Source of the DNA: Anabaena azotica FACHB-119
GTDB taxonomy: Bacteria > Cyanobacteriota > Cyanobacteriia > Cyanobacteriales > Nostocaceae
Direction of reading: 5' to 3'
DNA length: 64,000 nt
NCBI RefSeq assembly: GCF_014697625.1
Contig: NZ_JACJSG010000029.1
Span: forward strand, 38,057 to 102,056
Numbering within the stretch: the stretch's first letter is position 1; the number at the start of each line of letters is the position of its first letter. This document shows, in pieces, positions 51,761 through 60,830 of this stretch. A model generated the notes under the pieces. That model made no database searches. It was not told the origin of the DNA and saw only the letters and a list, made by a program, of their open reading frames with translations. The translations under genes were made by a program, and so were the position numbers.

Positions 51761-52603
51761 ATGAGTGCAACACTTTACCAACGAATTCAGCAATTCTACG
51801 ATGCTTCCTCCGGGCTATGGGAGGACATTTGGGGCGAACATATGCACCACGGGTATTACGGTGCAGATGGGACTGAGCAAAAAAATCGTCGTCAGGCGCA
51901 AATTGATTTAATCGAGGAATTGCTCAATTGGGCAGATATAGAAAGGGCAGAAAATATACTAGATGTGGGCTGCGGTATAGGGGGTAGTTCTCTATATTTA
52001 GCCGCAAAGTTTCAGGCGCAAGCTACAGGAATTACTTTAAGCCCAGTACAAGCCGCTAGAGCTACGGAACGTGCCAAGGAGGCTGGTTTAAGTGGTAGGA
52101 GTCAGTTTCTCGTCGCCAATGCTCAAGCAATGCCTTTTGAGGATAATTCTTTTGACTTGGTTTGGTCGCTGGAAAGTGGCGAACATATGCCAGATAAAAC
52201 CAAGTTTATGCAGGAGTGTTATCGAGTGCTGAAACCAGGTGGTACTTTGATTATGGTGACATGGTGTCACCGTCCTACAGATGAAACGCCACTAACAGCA
52301 GATGAACAAAAGCACCTAGAAGATATTTATCGAGTGTATTGCTTGCCCTATGTAATTTCCTTACCAGAATATGAAGCCATAGCTCGTCAACTGCCATTAA
52401 ATAATATCCGCACTGCTGACTGGTCAGTGGCTGTTGCACCATTTTGGAATGTAGTTATTGATTCTGCCTTTACTCCTCAAGCAATTATCGGGTTATTCCT
52501 TGCCGGTTGGACTACTATCCAAGGGGCGCTGTCCCTGGGGTTGATGCGTCGCGGCTATGAGCGTGGGTTAATTAAGTTTGGGTTACTGTGCGGAAATAAG
52601 TAA
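51761..52603 (+). CDS. gamma-tocopherol C-methyltransferase
   Basis: A 280-residue AdoMet methyltransferase. Motif I ILDVGCGIGGSSLYLA (about residues 65-80), post-I GITLSPVQAARA, and the family-specific FYDASSGLWEDIWGEHMHHGYYG, SLESGEHMPDK and TWCHRPTDE segments closely match the VTE4/slr0089 type. It converts gamma- to alpha-tocopherol. No signal peptide, in contrast to longer homologues. The homogentisate phytyltransferase gene follows by 77 bases, supporting the pathway assignment. Confidence 0.88.
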   Translation: MSATLYQRIQQFYDASSGLWEDIWGEHMHHGYYGADGTEQKNRRQAQIDLIEELLNWADIERAENILDVGCGIGGSSLYLAAKFQAQATGITLSPVQAARATERAKEAGLSGRSQFLVANAQAMPFEDNSFDLVWSLESGEHMPDKTKFMQECYRVLKPGGTLIMVTWCHRPTDETPLTADEQKHLEDIYRVYCLPYVISLPEYEAIARQLPLNNIRTADWSVAVAPFWNVVIDSAFTPQAIIGLFLAGWTTIQGALSLGLMRRGYERGLIKFGLLCGNK

Positions 52604-52639
52604 GTAGGTGCTAGAGGTGCAATTACACTCGTTAACCTC

Positions 52640-52663
52640 TCCCCAGTCCCCAGTCCCCAGTCC
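52640..52663. repeat. (CCCCAGT)n STRR
   Basis: Three clean copies between the two tocopherol genes. Confidence 0.85.
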
Positions 52664-52680
52664 CTTATGTAACCTAACTC

Positions 52681-53634
52681 ATGAGCCAAACTCAAAAAAG
52701 TCCGTTGCAACGTAAACCACTACCATTTTCTTTCCAGTGGCTTTATGCTTTTTGGAAATTTTCCCGTCCACACACAATTATCGGCACGAGTTTGAGTGTG
52801 TTGGGTTTATATTCAATTTCTATTGCTGTTAGTTCGACAGGTTTTGCTGTTTCGCAGATAATTTCTGTTTTAGGTGCATGGTTAGCCTGTATATGTGGCA
52901 ATGTTTATATCGTAGGATTAAATCAATTAGAAGATATTGAAATTGATAAAGTTAATAAGCCTCACCTACCTTTAGCTTCAGGGGAATTTAGCCGTAAACA
53001 AGGGCAATTGATTGTCATTTGTACAGGGATTATTGCTTTATTGTTAGCTTGGTTAAATGGCCCTTATTTGTTGGGAATGGTGGCAATTAGCTTGGCAATT
53101 GGTACAGCATATTCTTTACCCCCAATCAGATTAAAACAGTTTCCTTTTTGGGCGGCTTTGTGTATTTTTTCAGTTAGGGGAACTATTGTTAATTTGGGAT
53201 TGTATCTACACTTTAGTTGGTTACTGCAAAATAAACAGGCAATTCCTTTATCTGTGTGGGTATTGACTGTATTTATCTTAATATTTACCTTTGCGATCGC
53301 CATTTTTAAAGACATCCCCGATATGGAAGGCGATCGCCTCTACAATATCACCACTTTCACCATTCAATTAGGACCGCAAGCTGTATTTAATTTCGCCCTG
53401 TGGGTACTCACCGCTTGTTACTTAGGCATGGTAATAATTGGAGTGCTACGGTTAGGCGCAATTAACCCAGTGTTTTTGGTAATTTCTCATTTAATTCTGC
53501 TGTGTTGGATGTGGATGCAGAGTTTAGCAGTAGATATACATGATAAAACTGCGATCGCTCAATTCTATCAGTTCATTTGGAAGCTATTTTTCCTAGAATA
53601 CTTAATATTCCCCATCGCCTGCCTTTTAGCTTGA
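52681..53634 (+). CDS. homogentisate phytyltransferase
   Basis: A 317-residue UbiA-type prenyltransferase with about eight or nine membrane segments. The first Asp-rich motif NQLEDIEID (about residue 80) and the second KDIPDMEGD (about 210) bind the prenyl diphosphate through Mg2+. The N-terminal FWKFSRPHTIIGTSLS is characteristic of VTE2/slr1736. It condenses phytyl diphosphate with homogentisate, the committed step of tocopherol synthesis. A TPR gene follows 4 bases later. Confidence 0.92.
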   Translation: MSQTQKSPLQRKPLPFSFQWLYAFWKFSRPHTIIGTSLSVLGLYSISIAVSSTGFAVSQIISVLGAWLACICGNVYIVGLNQLEDIEIDKVNKPHLPLASGEFSRKQGQLIVICTGIIALLLAWLNGPYLLGMVAISLAIGTAYSLPPIRLKQFPFWAALCIFSVRGTIVNLGLYLHFSWLLQNKQAIPLSVWVLTVFILIFTFAIAIFKDIPDMEGDRLYNITTFTIQLGPQAVFNFALWVLTACYLGMVIIGVLRLGAINPVFLVISHLILLCWMWMQSLAVDIHDKTAIAQFYQFIWKLFFLEYLIFPIACLLA

Positions 53635-53638
53635 AACC

Positions 53639-54106
53639 ATGCTCAACAATTTACAATTAACTGATATTCTGGCGACTATCGCAGTCCTTGTTAGTATCAC
53701 ACTGCTGATTTACTTCGCGCTCAAAACATTAATTACATCCAATGCTTTCCAAACAGGCGTTAATCTTTATCAACAAAAAGATTATCAAGGCGCAGAAGCT
53801 GCTTTTCGTCGAGTTATATCTATCAACTCTACCAATGATGTAGTCCGCTTGTTTTTGGGCGATACCTTAAGGGAACAAGGTAAAATTGCCGAAGCCACAG
53901 AATTATTTCAAGAAGTAATTCGCCGCAGTCCAAAAAACCCCCAAGGTTACTTGCGTCTAGCAAATATCCTCATGGAGCAAGAGCAACAAGCCCAGGCTAA
54001 AACTAACTTACAACAAGCTCAAGAATTATTACAAAAACAGCGTCAACCAGAAACAGCCAAAAAGATTGCTCGACTATTAGAGCAAATGGAATCTAAATCA
54101 AATTAA
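53639..54106 (+). CDS. small TPR protein with N-terminal membrane anchor
   Basis: A 155-residue protein: one hydrophobic segment at about residues 12-30 (TIAVLVSITLLIYFALK), then two to three TPR units (FQTGVNLYQQKDYQGAEAAFRRVI; VVRLFLGDTLREQGKIAEATELFQEV; PQGYLRLANILMEQEQQAQAK). It starts 4 bases after the phytyltransferase stop, so it is probably co-transcribed and could be a membrane scaffold, which is inference. Confidence 0.8.
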   Translation: MLNNLQLTDILATIAVLVSITLLIYFALKTLITSNAFQTGVNLYQQKDYQGAEAAFRRVISINSTNDVVRLFLGDTLREQGKIAEATELFQEVIRRSPKNPQGYLRLANILMEQEQQAQAKTNLQQAQELLQKQRQPETAKKIARLLEQMESKSN

Positions 54107-54112
54107 GTTCGT

Positions 54113-54134
54113 AGTCAGGACTTAAGTCCTGACT
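54113..54134. repeat. 22-bp perfect palindrome
   Basis: AGTCAGGACTT followed directly by its reverse complement. GTAGTCAGGACTTAAGTCC-type units are dispersed in Nostoc; a relative is at about 49011-49070. Confidence 0.8.
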
Positions 54135-54233
54135 CCATATTGCGAAAAGTAAAAACTAGCGTCAATCTCAGCATTGTTTGACACAATCCGATAAAAATAG
54201 TTTTCAGTAACAATACTGTTCATCCATATAACT

Positions 54234-56207
54234 ATGTCTCAACCAACTATAGAATCAATCCTGCAAGAAAAACGCTTATTTCATCCCAGCCGCGAATTTT
54301 CCCAAAACGCCCAGATTAAAAGCTTGGAAGACTACCAGAAGCTTTATGATAGAGCCAAAGCCGATCCGCAAAAGTTTTGGGCTGAGTTAGCCGAAACTGA
54401 ATTGCATTGGTTCCAAAAATGGGATAAAATATTAGATTGGCAACCACCTTTTGCTAAATGGTTCGTGGGTGGAAAGATTAACATTTCCTACAACTGTTTA
54501 GATAGACATCTGACAACTTGGCGCAAAAATAAAGCCGCCCTAATTTGGGAAGGAGAACCTGGAGATTCCCGCACTCTCACATATGCCCAACTGCATCGGG
54601 AAGTTTGCCAGTTCGCCAACGTATTGAAACAATTGGGAGTGCAAAAAGGCGATCGCGTCGGTATTTATATGCCGATGATTCCCGAAGCAGCGATCGCTAT
54701 GTTAGCCTGTGCCAGAATAGGCGCACCCCATAGTGTGGTATTTGGTGGTTTTAGTGCGGAAGCATTACGCGATCGCCTAATTGATGCCAAAGCTAAGGTA
54801 GTAGTGACAGCTGATGGTGGTTGGCGCAAAGATGCGATTGTTCCTCTCAAGGAACAGGTCGATAAAGCCCTAGCTGATGGTGCTGTTCCCAGTGTCGAAA
54901 ACGTCCTAGTTGTCAAGCGTACCGGACAAGATACTTATATGCAGTTGGGAGGACGCGATCACTGGTGGCACGACTTACAAAAAGGCGCATCCGCCGATTG
55001 TCCCGCCGAACCAATGGACAGCGAAGACTTGCTATTTGTCCTCTACACTTCCGGTAGCACTGGCAAACCCAAAGGCGTTGTCCATACCACTGGTGGTTAT
55101 AACCTATACACTCACATGACCACCAAATGGATTTTCGACCTGCAAGACACAGACGTATATTGGTGTACAGCAGACGTAGGTTGGATTACAGGACACAGTT
55201 ACATAGTTTACGGCCCCCTCTCCAACGGTGCAACCACTCTCATGTATGAAGGAGCGCCCCGTGCCTCAAATCCTGGCTGTTTCTGGGATGTGATTGAGAA
55301 ATACGGCGTAAACATTTTTTATACCGCGCCTACAGCCATTCGCGCCTTTATTAAAATGGGTGAACACCATCCCAAAGCCCGTAACTTGTCTTCCCTGCGA
55401 TTATTGGGAACCGTGGGTGAACCCATCAACCCGGAAGCTTGGATGTGGTATTACAAAGTGATTGGTGGCGAACGTTGCCCTATCGTTGATACTTGGTGGC
55501 AGACCGAAACCGGCGGTATCATGATTACACCGCTTCCGGGAGCAATTCCCACCAAACCCGGTTCCGCCACCCGTCCCTTCCCTGGCATTCTTACGGATAT
55601 TGTGGATTTGGAAGGTAATTCTGTCCCTGAGAATGAAGGCGGTTACTTGGCAGTACGTTATCCCTGGCCAGGGATGATGCGGACAGTCTACGGCGACCCT
55701 GAACGCTTCCGCCGCACCTACTGGGAACATATACCACCCAAAGATGGTAACTATATATACTTTGCTGGCGATGGCGCAAGAAAAGATGAAGATGGCTACT
55801 TCTGGGTCATGGGGCGTGTAGATGATGTATTGAATGTATCAGGACACCGCCTGGGTACGATGGAAGTAGAATCAGCCTTAGTATCGCACCCAGCCGTGGC
55901 TGAAGCGGCGGTAGTGGGTAAGCCAGATGAACTAAAAGGCGAGGAAGTAGTAGCTTTTGTTACATTAGAGGGTACTTATCAAGCCAGTGATGACTTGAGT
56001 AAAGAACTGAAGCAGCACGTAGTCCAAGAAATTGGTGCGATCGCTCGTCCCGGCGAAATCCGCTTTACAGACGCATTACCCAAAACGCGATCGGGTAAAA
56101 TCATGCGCCGCCTACTACGAAATCTCGCCGCCGGACAAGAAGTCTCTGGTGATACCTCCACCCTTGAAGATAGAAGCGTCTTAGACAAATTACGAGAAGG
56201 CGCGTAA
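54234..56207 (+). CDS. acs: acetyl-CoA synthetase
   Basis: A 657-residue AMP-forming ligase making acetyl-CoA from acetate, ATP and CoA. ACS N-terminal motif (EDYQKLYDRAKADPQKFWAELAE), P-loop-like YTSGSTGKPKG (about residue 268), acetate pocket and TWWQTETGG (about 421), hinge D/K region GRVDDVLNVSGHRLGT, and the C-terminal PKTRSGKIMRR whose lysine is the acetylation control site. Length normal. Stands alone; a hairpin follows. Confidence 0.96.
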   Translation: MSQPTIESILQEKRLFHPSREFSQNAQIKSLEDYQKLYDRAKADPQKFWAELAETELHWFQKWDKILDWQPPFAKWFVGGKINISYNCLDRHLTTWRKNKAALIWEGEPGDSRTLTYAQLHREVCQFANVLKQLGVQKGDRVGIYMPMIPEAAIAMLACARIGAPHSVVFGGFSAEALRDRLIDAKAKVVVTADGGWRKDAIVPLKEQVDKALADGAVPSVENVLVVKRTGQDTYMQLGGRDHWWHDLQKGASADCPAEPMDSEDLLFVLYTSGSTGKPKGVVHTTGGYNLYTHMTTKWIFDLQDTDVYWCTADVGWITGHSYIVYGPLSNGATTLMYEGAPRASNPGCFWDVIEKYGVNIFYTAPTAIRAFIKMGEHHPKARNLSSLRLLGTVGEPINPEAWMWYYKVIGGERCPIVDTWWQTETGGIMITPLPGAIPTKPGSATRPFPGILTDIVDLEGNSVPENEGGYLAVRYPWPGMMRTVYGDPERFRRTYWEHIPPKDGNYIYFAGDGARKDEDGYFWVMGRVDDVLNVSGHRLGTMEVESALVSHPAVAEAAVVGKPDELKGEEVVAFVTLEGTYQASDDLSKELKQHVVQEIGAIARPGEIRFTDALPKTRSGKIMRRLLRNLAAGQEVSGDTSTLEDRSVLDKLREGA

Positions 56208-56219
56208 TTAAAAGCTAAA

Positions 56220-56250
56220 GGTGCGTTATGGAAATTATTCCAAACGCACC
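56220..56250. terminator. hairpin between convergent acs and glutamate dehydrogenase genes
   Basis: GGTGCGTT pairs with AACGCACC (8 bp, 15-base loop). The T-rich run lies on the minus-strand side (TTTAGCTTTTAATT), so it may end minus-strand transcripts and only weakly end acs. Confidence 0.45.
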
Positions 56251-56487
56251 AAAAACTTATAACAGTTCTCTGTAACGATGCACTTAATAAAATGTTACTC
56301 CTTTGTGCCTTTGCGCCTACCCTGCGGGAACGCCTTACGGCGAATGCGTGAGCTTAATAATCTGGGGTATTAAGTGCAGCTTTATGGAGAAATGGTATTA
56401 GAAGATTACTGTTACAGGTAGCATAGTGTTGAGCCACTGCTGAAAAATTTTGAATTTTGAATTTTGAATTGATTAGTCCCCAGTTCC

Positions 56488-57777
56488 TCAAGGATAAAGA
56501 CCCCTATCACTCAACGCTTGAGCCACCCTACCCACTCCCAAAGTATAAGCCGCTAACCGCAAAGGAACTTGCCGCATCTTCGATTGTTGCATCACCTGAC
56601 GGTAAGCTTGCACCATCAAATGTTCCATTTCCCGGTTAACACGCTCCTCATCCCAAAATAGGTAAGAAAGACCTTGCACCCATTCCAAATAACTCACCAC
56701 CACACCCCCAGCATTCGCCAAGATGTCTGGTAATACAGTTACACCCCGCGCCTCTAGCACTCGGTTAGCTTCCAGCGTCACAGGCCCGTTAGCCGCTTCC
56801 GCCACAATTTGCGCTTGTATCTGATCTACATTTTCCTCAGTGATTTGGTTTTCCAATGCGGCGGGAATCAAAACATCACAGGATAAAGTTAGCAACTCTG
56901 CATTCTTAATGGGTTCTGATTGGGGAAAACCTACAATACTTTTATGATTTTCCGCAGCATAAGCTTTTAATGCCGGAATATCTAAACCATCATTAGCAAA
57001 TATACCACCTTCCGCCGTCGAGACAGCGATAATTTTCGCCCCAGCTTGGTACAGCAATTCAGCCGCCGCACCGCCGACATTACCAAAGCCTTGAATAACT
57101 ACTCGCACCCCATCTAGAGATTTACCCAAATCTGCGAGTGCTTCACGCACAATAATCATCACACCCCGTCCAGTCGCCATTTCCCGTCCCCGTGAACCAC
57201 CAACGGAAAGCGGCTTACCTGTGACAACTCCCGGTACAGCGTGACCAACATTCATGGAATAAGTATCCATCATCCAAGCCATCTCACGGGCAGATGTACC
57301 CACATCTGGCGCGGGAATATCAAGTGCAGGGCCAATATCTTTAATCAACTCGCTAGTATAACGACGAGTAATTCTTTCCAATTCACTCACACTATAATTT
57401 TGTGGATCTATGGCAATACCTCCCTTCGCACCACCATAGGGAATACCCAGCAGCGCACATTTCCAAGTCATCAACATGGCTAATGCTGATACTTCGTTGA
57501 CGGTGACAGCCGGATGGTAACGTGTTCCGCCTTTGTAGGGGCCTAAAATATCAGAATGCTGTACCCTATGTCCGGCTAGAACCCGAATATCACCATTGTC
57601 TAATTTCACAGGAATAGAAACTGTGACTACTCGGCGTGGATGGCTGAGAATTTCCAGTATTCCTTGGTCTAAGCTTAATTCTTTAGCAGCAGCTTCTAAG
57701 TAGCTACAGGCTTGATCAAAGGGGCAAATATGACCCGGAGTAGCACCTACCAATGGTAGCGTCGGCATGGAAACCAT
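56488..57777 (-). CDS. Glu/Leu/Phe/Val dehydrogenase (glutamate dehydrogenase)
   Basis: A 429-residue enzyme. Conserved ELFV N-terminal domain KGGTRYHPAVTVNEVSALAMLMTWKCALLGIPYGGAKGGI with the catalytic lysine and glycine-rich loop; catalytic aspartate region DIPAPDVGTSAREMAWMMDTY; Rossmann motif VVIQGFGNVGGAAAELL (about residue 215). Closest in appearance to GDH, interconverting glutamate and 2-oxoglutarate + NH3. Cofactor preference not assigned. Transcribed alone from a 343-base spacer. Confidence 0.92.
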   Translation of the reverse strand: MVSMPTLPLVGATPGHICPFDQACSYLEAAAKELSLDQGILEILSHPRRVVTVSIPVKLDNGDIRVLAGHRVQHSDILGPYKGGTRYHPAVTVNEVSALAMLMTWKCALLGIPYGGAKGGIAIDPQNYSVSELERITRRYTSELIKDIGPALDIPAPDVGTSAREMAWMMDTYSMNVGHAVPGVVTGKPLSVGGSRGREMATGRGVMIIVREALADLGKSLDGVRVVIQGFGNVGGAAAELLYQAGAKIIAVSTAEGGIFANDGLDIPALKAYAAENHKSIVGFPQSEPIKNAELLTLSCDVLIPAALENQITEENVDQIQAQIVAEAANGPVTLEANRVLEARGVTVLPDILANAGGVVVSYLEWVQGLSYLFWDEERVNREMEHLMVQAYRQVMQQSKMRQVPLRLAAYTLGVGRVAQALSDRGLYP

Positions 57778-58120
57778 AAAATTTTCTCCTATTCGCAGTA
57801 TCTTTGCGAACTAGATACATATATGCCTAGCTTATCTTGAGTTTTTATAAAAAGTATTAATTTTGTAGTTTTTGTTACATTTTTATTTTAATTTTTTGAT
57901 ATTGAAGGAGGGTGTCAAAATATAGGATCAATTAGAGGCAGCCAGTGAGAATATATACCAGTAGCCACATAGGTTAGGACATTGATGAATCACAAAATCT
58001 GGTTGAGGAGGAGCTAAAGAGATAATGTAATAAATTACTTTCTTACAAAAGTATTTAATTAGATAATTACATTATTAAAACTGTAACTCAGACTGAAAAC
58101 CCTGCTTACTGTGTTGAAAT
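57778..58120. other. AT-rich divergent promoter region
   Basis: Between the glutamate dehydrogenase gene and the toxin-antitoxin pair. Contains the third copy of the 29-bp dispersed repeat (57954-57982, inverted). No gene. Confidence 0.65.
57954..57982 (-). repeat. 29-bp dispersed repeat, copy 3
   Basis: Inverted copy, reading ATGTCCTAACCTATG at its right end on the minus strand and CTACTGGTATA at its left; differs from copies 1 and 2 at a few positions. Confidence 0.7.
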
Positions 58121-58363
58121 ATGAATGCTCACAAGGTAGAAGTCGTTTTAACTGAAGATGGAACTCTGACGCTACAGGGTTTACCTTTTCATGCTGGGGA
58201 TGTTGTGGAAGTGATTATTCTGGAAACGAAAACTCCACAGCATCAAGCCCAACAGTTACCCCAATCAAGTAGAAATCCTTATCCTTTGCACAACACACAG
58301 CCATACCGTTATGACGACCCCACAGAACCCGTCGCTTTAGAGGACTGGGAAATTTTGCAATGA
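58121..58363 (+). CDS. putative antitoxin of a VapC-type system
   Basis: An 80-residue protein. The N-terminal half (MNAHKVEVVLTEDGTLTLQGLPFHAGDVVEVIILE) looks like a compact beta-strand, AbrB/SpoVT-like swapped-hairpin element (DGxxxLxxLPFxxGDxVEVII). The C-terminal half (QPYRYDDPTEPVALEDWEIL) is acidic and probably wraps the toxin. Its stop overlaps the toxin start by 4 bases (ATGA), the classical antitoxin-toxin arrangement. Confidence 0.75.
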   Translation: MNAHKVEVVLTEDGTLTLQGLPFHAGDVVEVIILETKTPQHQAQQLPQSSRNPYPLHNTQPYRYDDPTEPVALEDWEILQ

Positions 58364-58749
58364 TTATACTTGACACTCATATTTGGGTTTGGTGGGTACA
58401 AAATGATTCACGACTGACCAAACAACACCAACAATGGTTAAAAGACTATGAGTCTGATGGTTTAGGAATCAGCATTCTTTCATGCTGGGAAGTAGCCAAA
58501 TTAGTAGAAAAAAACAGACTGATTTTACCTTTGGCTATTGATAAATGGCTAGAAGTTGCCTTAGCCTACCCTGGCGTACAACTATTAAATTTATCCCTGC
58601 CGATAGTAATTGATTCAACTCAATTGAGTGGCTTCCATAGCGTTCCCTTTGACCAACTTATTGTGGCTACAGCCAGATTTTATAATTGTCCTTTGTTAAC
58701 TGCTGACAACAAAATTCTTAACTTCAATGGTGTGCGAACGCTTAATTAG
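58360..58749 (+). CDS. PIN-domain RNase toxin (VapC family)
   Basis: A 129-residue PIN domain. Acidic active-site residues: D5 in ILDTHIWVWW, E43 in LSCWEVAKL, D98 in PFDQLIVATA and D115 in LTADNKIL. VapC toxins cleave tRNA or rRNA when the antitoxin is lost. It is of the WxxWW-bearing subgroup common in cyanobacteria. Complete and probably functional. Confidence 0.87.
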   Translation: MIILDTHIWVWWVQNDSRLTKQHQQWLKDYESDGLGISILSCWEVAKLVEKNRLILPLAIDKWLEVALAYPGVQLLNLSLPIVIDSTQLSGFHSVPFDQLIVATARFYNCPLLTADNKILNFNGVRTLN

Positions 58750-58889
58750 TAAACTATTAAAAAAACTATTAAAATCAACAATTAAATAGGAAAATCAAAC
58801 TAGAAGTGAGATGTTCCATTAAATTTATTGAAATAAGCATAATTTAGTGAATTTTTCTTGGTTATAGGGAACAGTTATTGATAGTATAG

Positions 58890-59202
58890 GCGATCGCCAA
58901 ACGCAAAATAATCTCACAGCATCAACAACAATATTGGCTGGGCTAGTATTAGAGCAAGAGGTAATTCAGCGTTTACTCAGGAGAGATACGATGCGCGAGT
59001 CGGTAATTTAGCAAATGATTAAAGACGAAGGCTTAGAGGAAGGAAAACAGGAAGGTAGCCAACAAAAAACGCAGGAAATAGCCCTCAACTTGATAGCAGA
59101 AGGCATGGCAATTGAGGCGAACACCTACGGTGGGCTTGCGCCAACGCTCGCATTACTGGTTTAACAGTGGAAGTTGTGCAACAATTACAACAGCAAGGCT
59201 GA
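58890..59202 (+). pseudogene. decayed Rpn-like gene with dispersed-repeat insertion
   Basis: Translation gives QNNLTASTTILAGLVLEQEV, QRLLRRDTMRESVI(stop)QMIKDEGLEEGKQ and IALNLIAEGMAIEA, then about 27 bases of foreign sequence (59121-59147, CCTACGGTGGGCTTGCGCC), then in another frame ITGLTVEVVQQLQQQG and a stop. It has one in-frame TAG, a frameshift and no N-terminal half. Confidence 0.75.
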
Positions 59203-59214
59203 GACTCACTTGAG

Positions 59215-60708
59215 TTAAATAAACACCTCTGGGGTAAAGTTGCCGTGAAGACCGTAGGGTACATGATGCTTGAGATGTAGCCTTGCTACAGGCCCTTTAT
59301 CAAAATTACTGGCATCCAAAATTACCACATCCGAACGATGATGAGCCGCATCATAAACTAAAGCCAGTATCCAACCATCATCTTCGTTTTCTGCACCCGG
59401 ACGGGGAACAAAGACAGGTTCACCCATAAAACCGCGAGGTGCAGCACTCCAAAGTTGTCTTTCCCCAGACTCTAAGTCTATTTTCAATAATGCTTGCAAT
59501 GGTGCATTTCCACTAGCTGCATGAGCCGCACCGATATATAAGTATCGGTAAGAACGACCTACATAAGCAGGATGGATAGTAGGAAACTCACAACAACGAG
59601 CCTCAATTAACTTGCGTTCTACTGTGCCATTCTTGAGGTTAAGGTAAAAACGCCACAGTTGTCCAGGTGCGATCGCCTCAAAATCCACTTGACGAAAATC
59701 ACTTGCTGGCTCTACTCCTGGTAAAGAATCGTAGCAAATAGAGTCTACAAAAATTTCCTCTCCCACAGCAAAAGCATTAATGTGATGGAAAATGAAACCC
59801 GATCCCACTTCTAATATTTTGACTTCCTTTTGTCCTAGTTGAGGAAAACGGGGAATTACAATAATTTTTGTGGGCTGCTTTGGCTGTACTTGAATACATT
59901 CCCCAGCACCGCGTAGTCCTAACACAAAAGGTATGGGGTTAAAAGTAACAGGATTTTGAAAGAAAATACAGTAATTAGGGGTAATGGCAAAATCGTGAAT
60001 AAAACAAAACCCTGGCACATTATGAGCTTGCTTCCTCACAACCTCACCTGCGAGATTTAGCTCAAAAATAGTAATTGTAGTAGATAATCCTGGCTTAATG
60101 GAAAAATTAACTAAGCAAGGTGCGCCATTATCTTGTTCACAACTAGGGTCAAAACGAGGATGAGCGCCAAAAGCTTCACCTTCTGACAAAACACCATTAA
60201 AATATTCTCTACCCACTGTTTCCAAAGTTTTGGGGTCAAGGCGGTAAGGTTCCGCAGCTTCCCACAAAGCTAAAAGTTTATTACCCCAATAAATAACGTT
60301 GGTGTTAGCAATATTTTTTATTTTGAAATCAAAAATATTAGCTAACCAACCACCAGGTTTTTGAGTACCAAAAACACCCCGATGCAGAATTTTACCAGCC
60401 TGTTTTTCCGCTAAATACCCTTCTGTATGCACAAAACGGTTGCGGTAATGAGCGCGTCCATTAACAAATGTGATGCGGCTAATCATCCCGTCACCATCAA
60501 ATGGGTGATGTATGCTTTGCCCATTTACATCAAATAATCCTGGCCCATTTCTAAACAGAGTACCTCGCAATTCTGGAGGAATTTTTCCTTCTATATCATC
60601 AATCCAATAATCGAACTCCTGTGTTAAGGATTTATACCCCCCTTGCCAGTCTTCACGAGTATATGACTTTTGTAAAATGTCTTTTTCTTGAGTTTTGAAA
60701 CTTTGCAT
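59215..60708 (-). CDS. carotenoid oxygenase (RPE65/CCD family)
   Basis: A 497-residue enzyme with a seven-bladed propeller. Four iron-binding histidines are visible in FGAHPRFD, FCFIHDFAITP, FIFHHINAFA and HVPYGLHGNF near the C-terminus. The N-terminus has the family GTLFRNGPGLFDVNGQSIHHPFDGDGMI. It cleaves carotenoids or apocarotenoids oxidatively; substrate not assignable from sequence alone (ACO-like or CCD-like both possible). No signal peptide. Confidence 0.9.
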   Translation of the reverse strand: MQSFKTQEKDILQKSYTREDWQGGYKSLTQEFDYWIDDIEGKIPPELRGTLFRNGPGLFDVNGQSIHHPFDGDGMISRITFVNGRAHYRNRFVHTEGYLAEKQAGKILHRGVFGTQKPGGWLANIFDFKIKNIANTNVIYWGNKLLALWEAAEPYRLDPKTLETVGREYFNGVLSEGEAFGAHPRFDPSCEQDNGAPCLVNFSIKPGLSTTITIFELNLAGEVVRKQAHNVPGFCFIHDFAITPNYCIFFQNPVTFNPIPFVLGLRGAGECIQVQPKQPTKIIVIPRFPQLGQKEVKILEVGSGFIFHHINAFAVGEEIFVDSICYDSLPGVEPASDFRQVDFEAIAPGQLWRFYLNLKNGTVERKLIEARCCEFPTIHPAYVGRSYRYLYIGAAHAASGNAPLQALLKIDLESGERQLWSAAPRGFMGEPVFVPRPGAENEDDGWILALVYDAAHHRSDVVILDASNFDKGPVARLHLKHHVPYGLHGNFTPEVFI

Positions 60709-60741
60709 ATTTAAAAAGAGAGTAAGAGATAAAAAACTTTT

Positions 60742-60800
60742 CTCTCTGTGAATTGGTGTCTCTGTGGTAAAAAATTATTTAAACACAGAGGCACAGAGAG
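60742..60800. repeat. inverted dispersed repeat (CTCTCTGTG...CACAGAGAG)
   Basis: The two arms also share TCTCTGTGG / ACACAGAGGC inside. CCTCTGTGGTT-type sequences recur at about 2968 and are frequent in Nostoc spacers. Confidence 0.6.
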
Positions 60801-60830
60801 ACAGAGGATGTGTCCTACAAAAGTGAGTCT

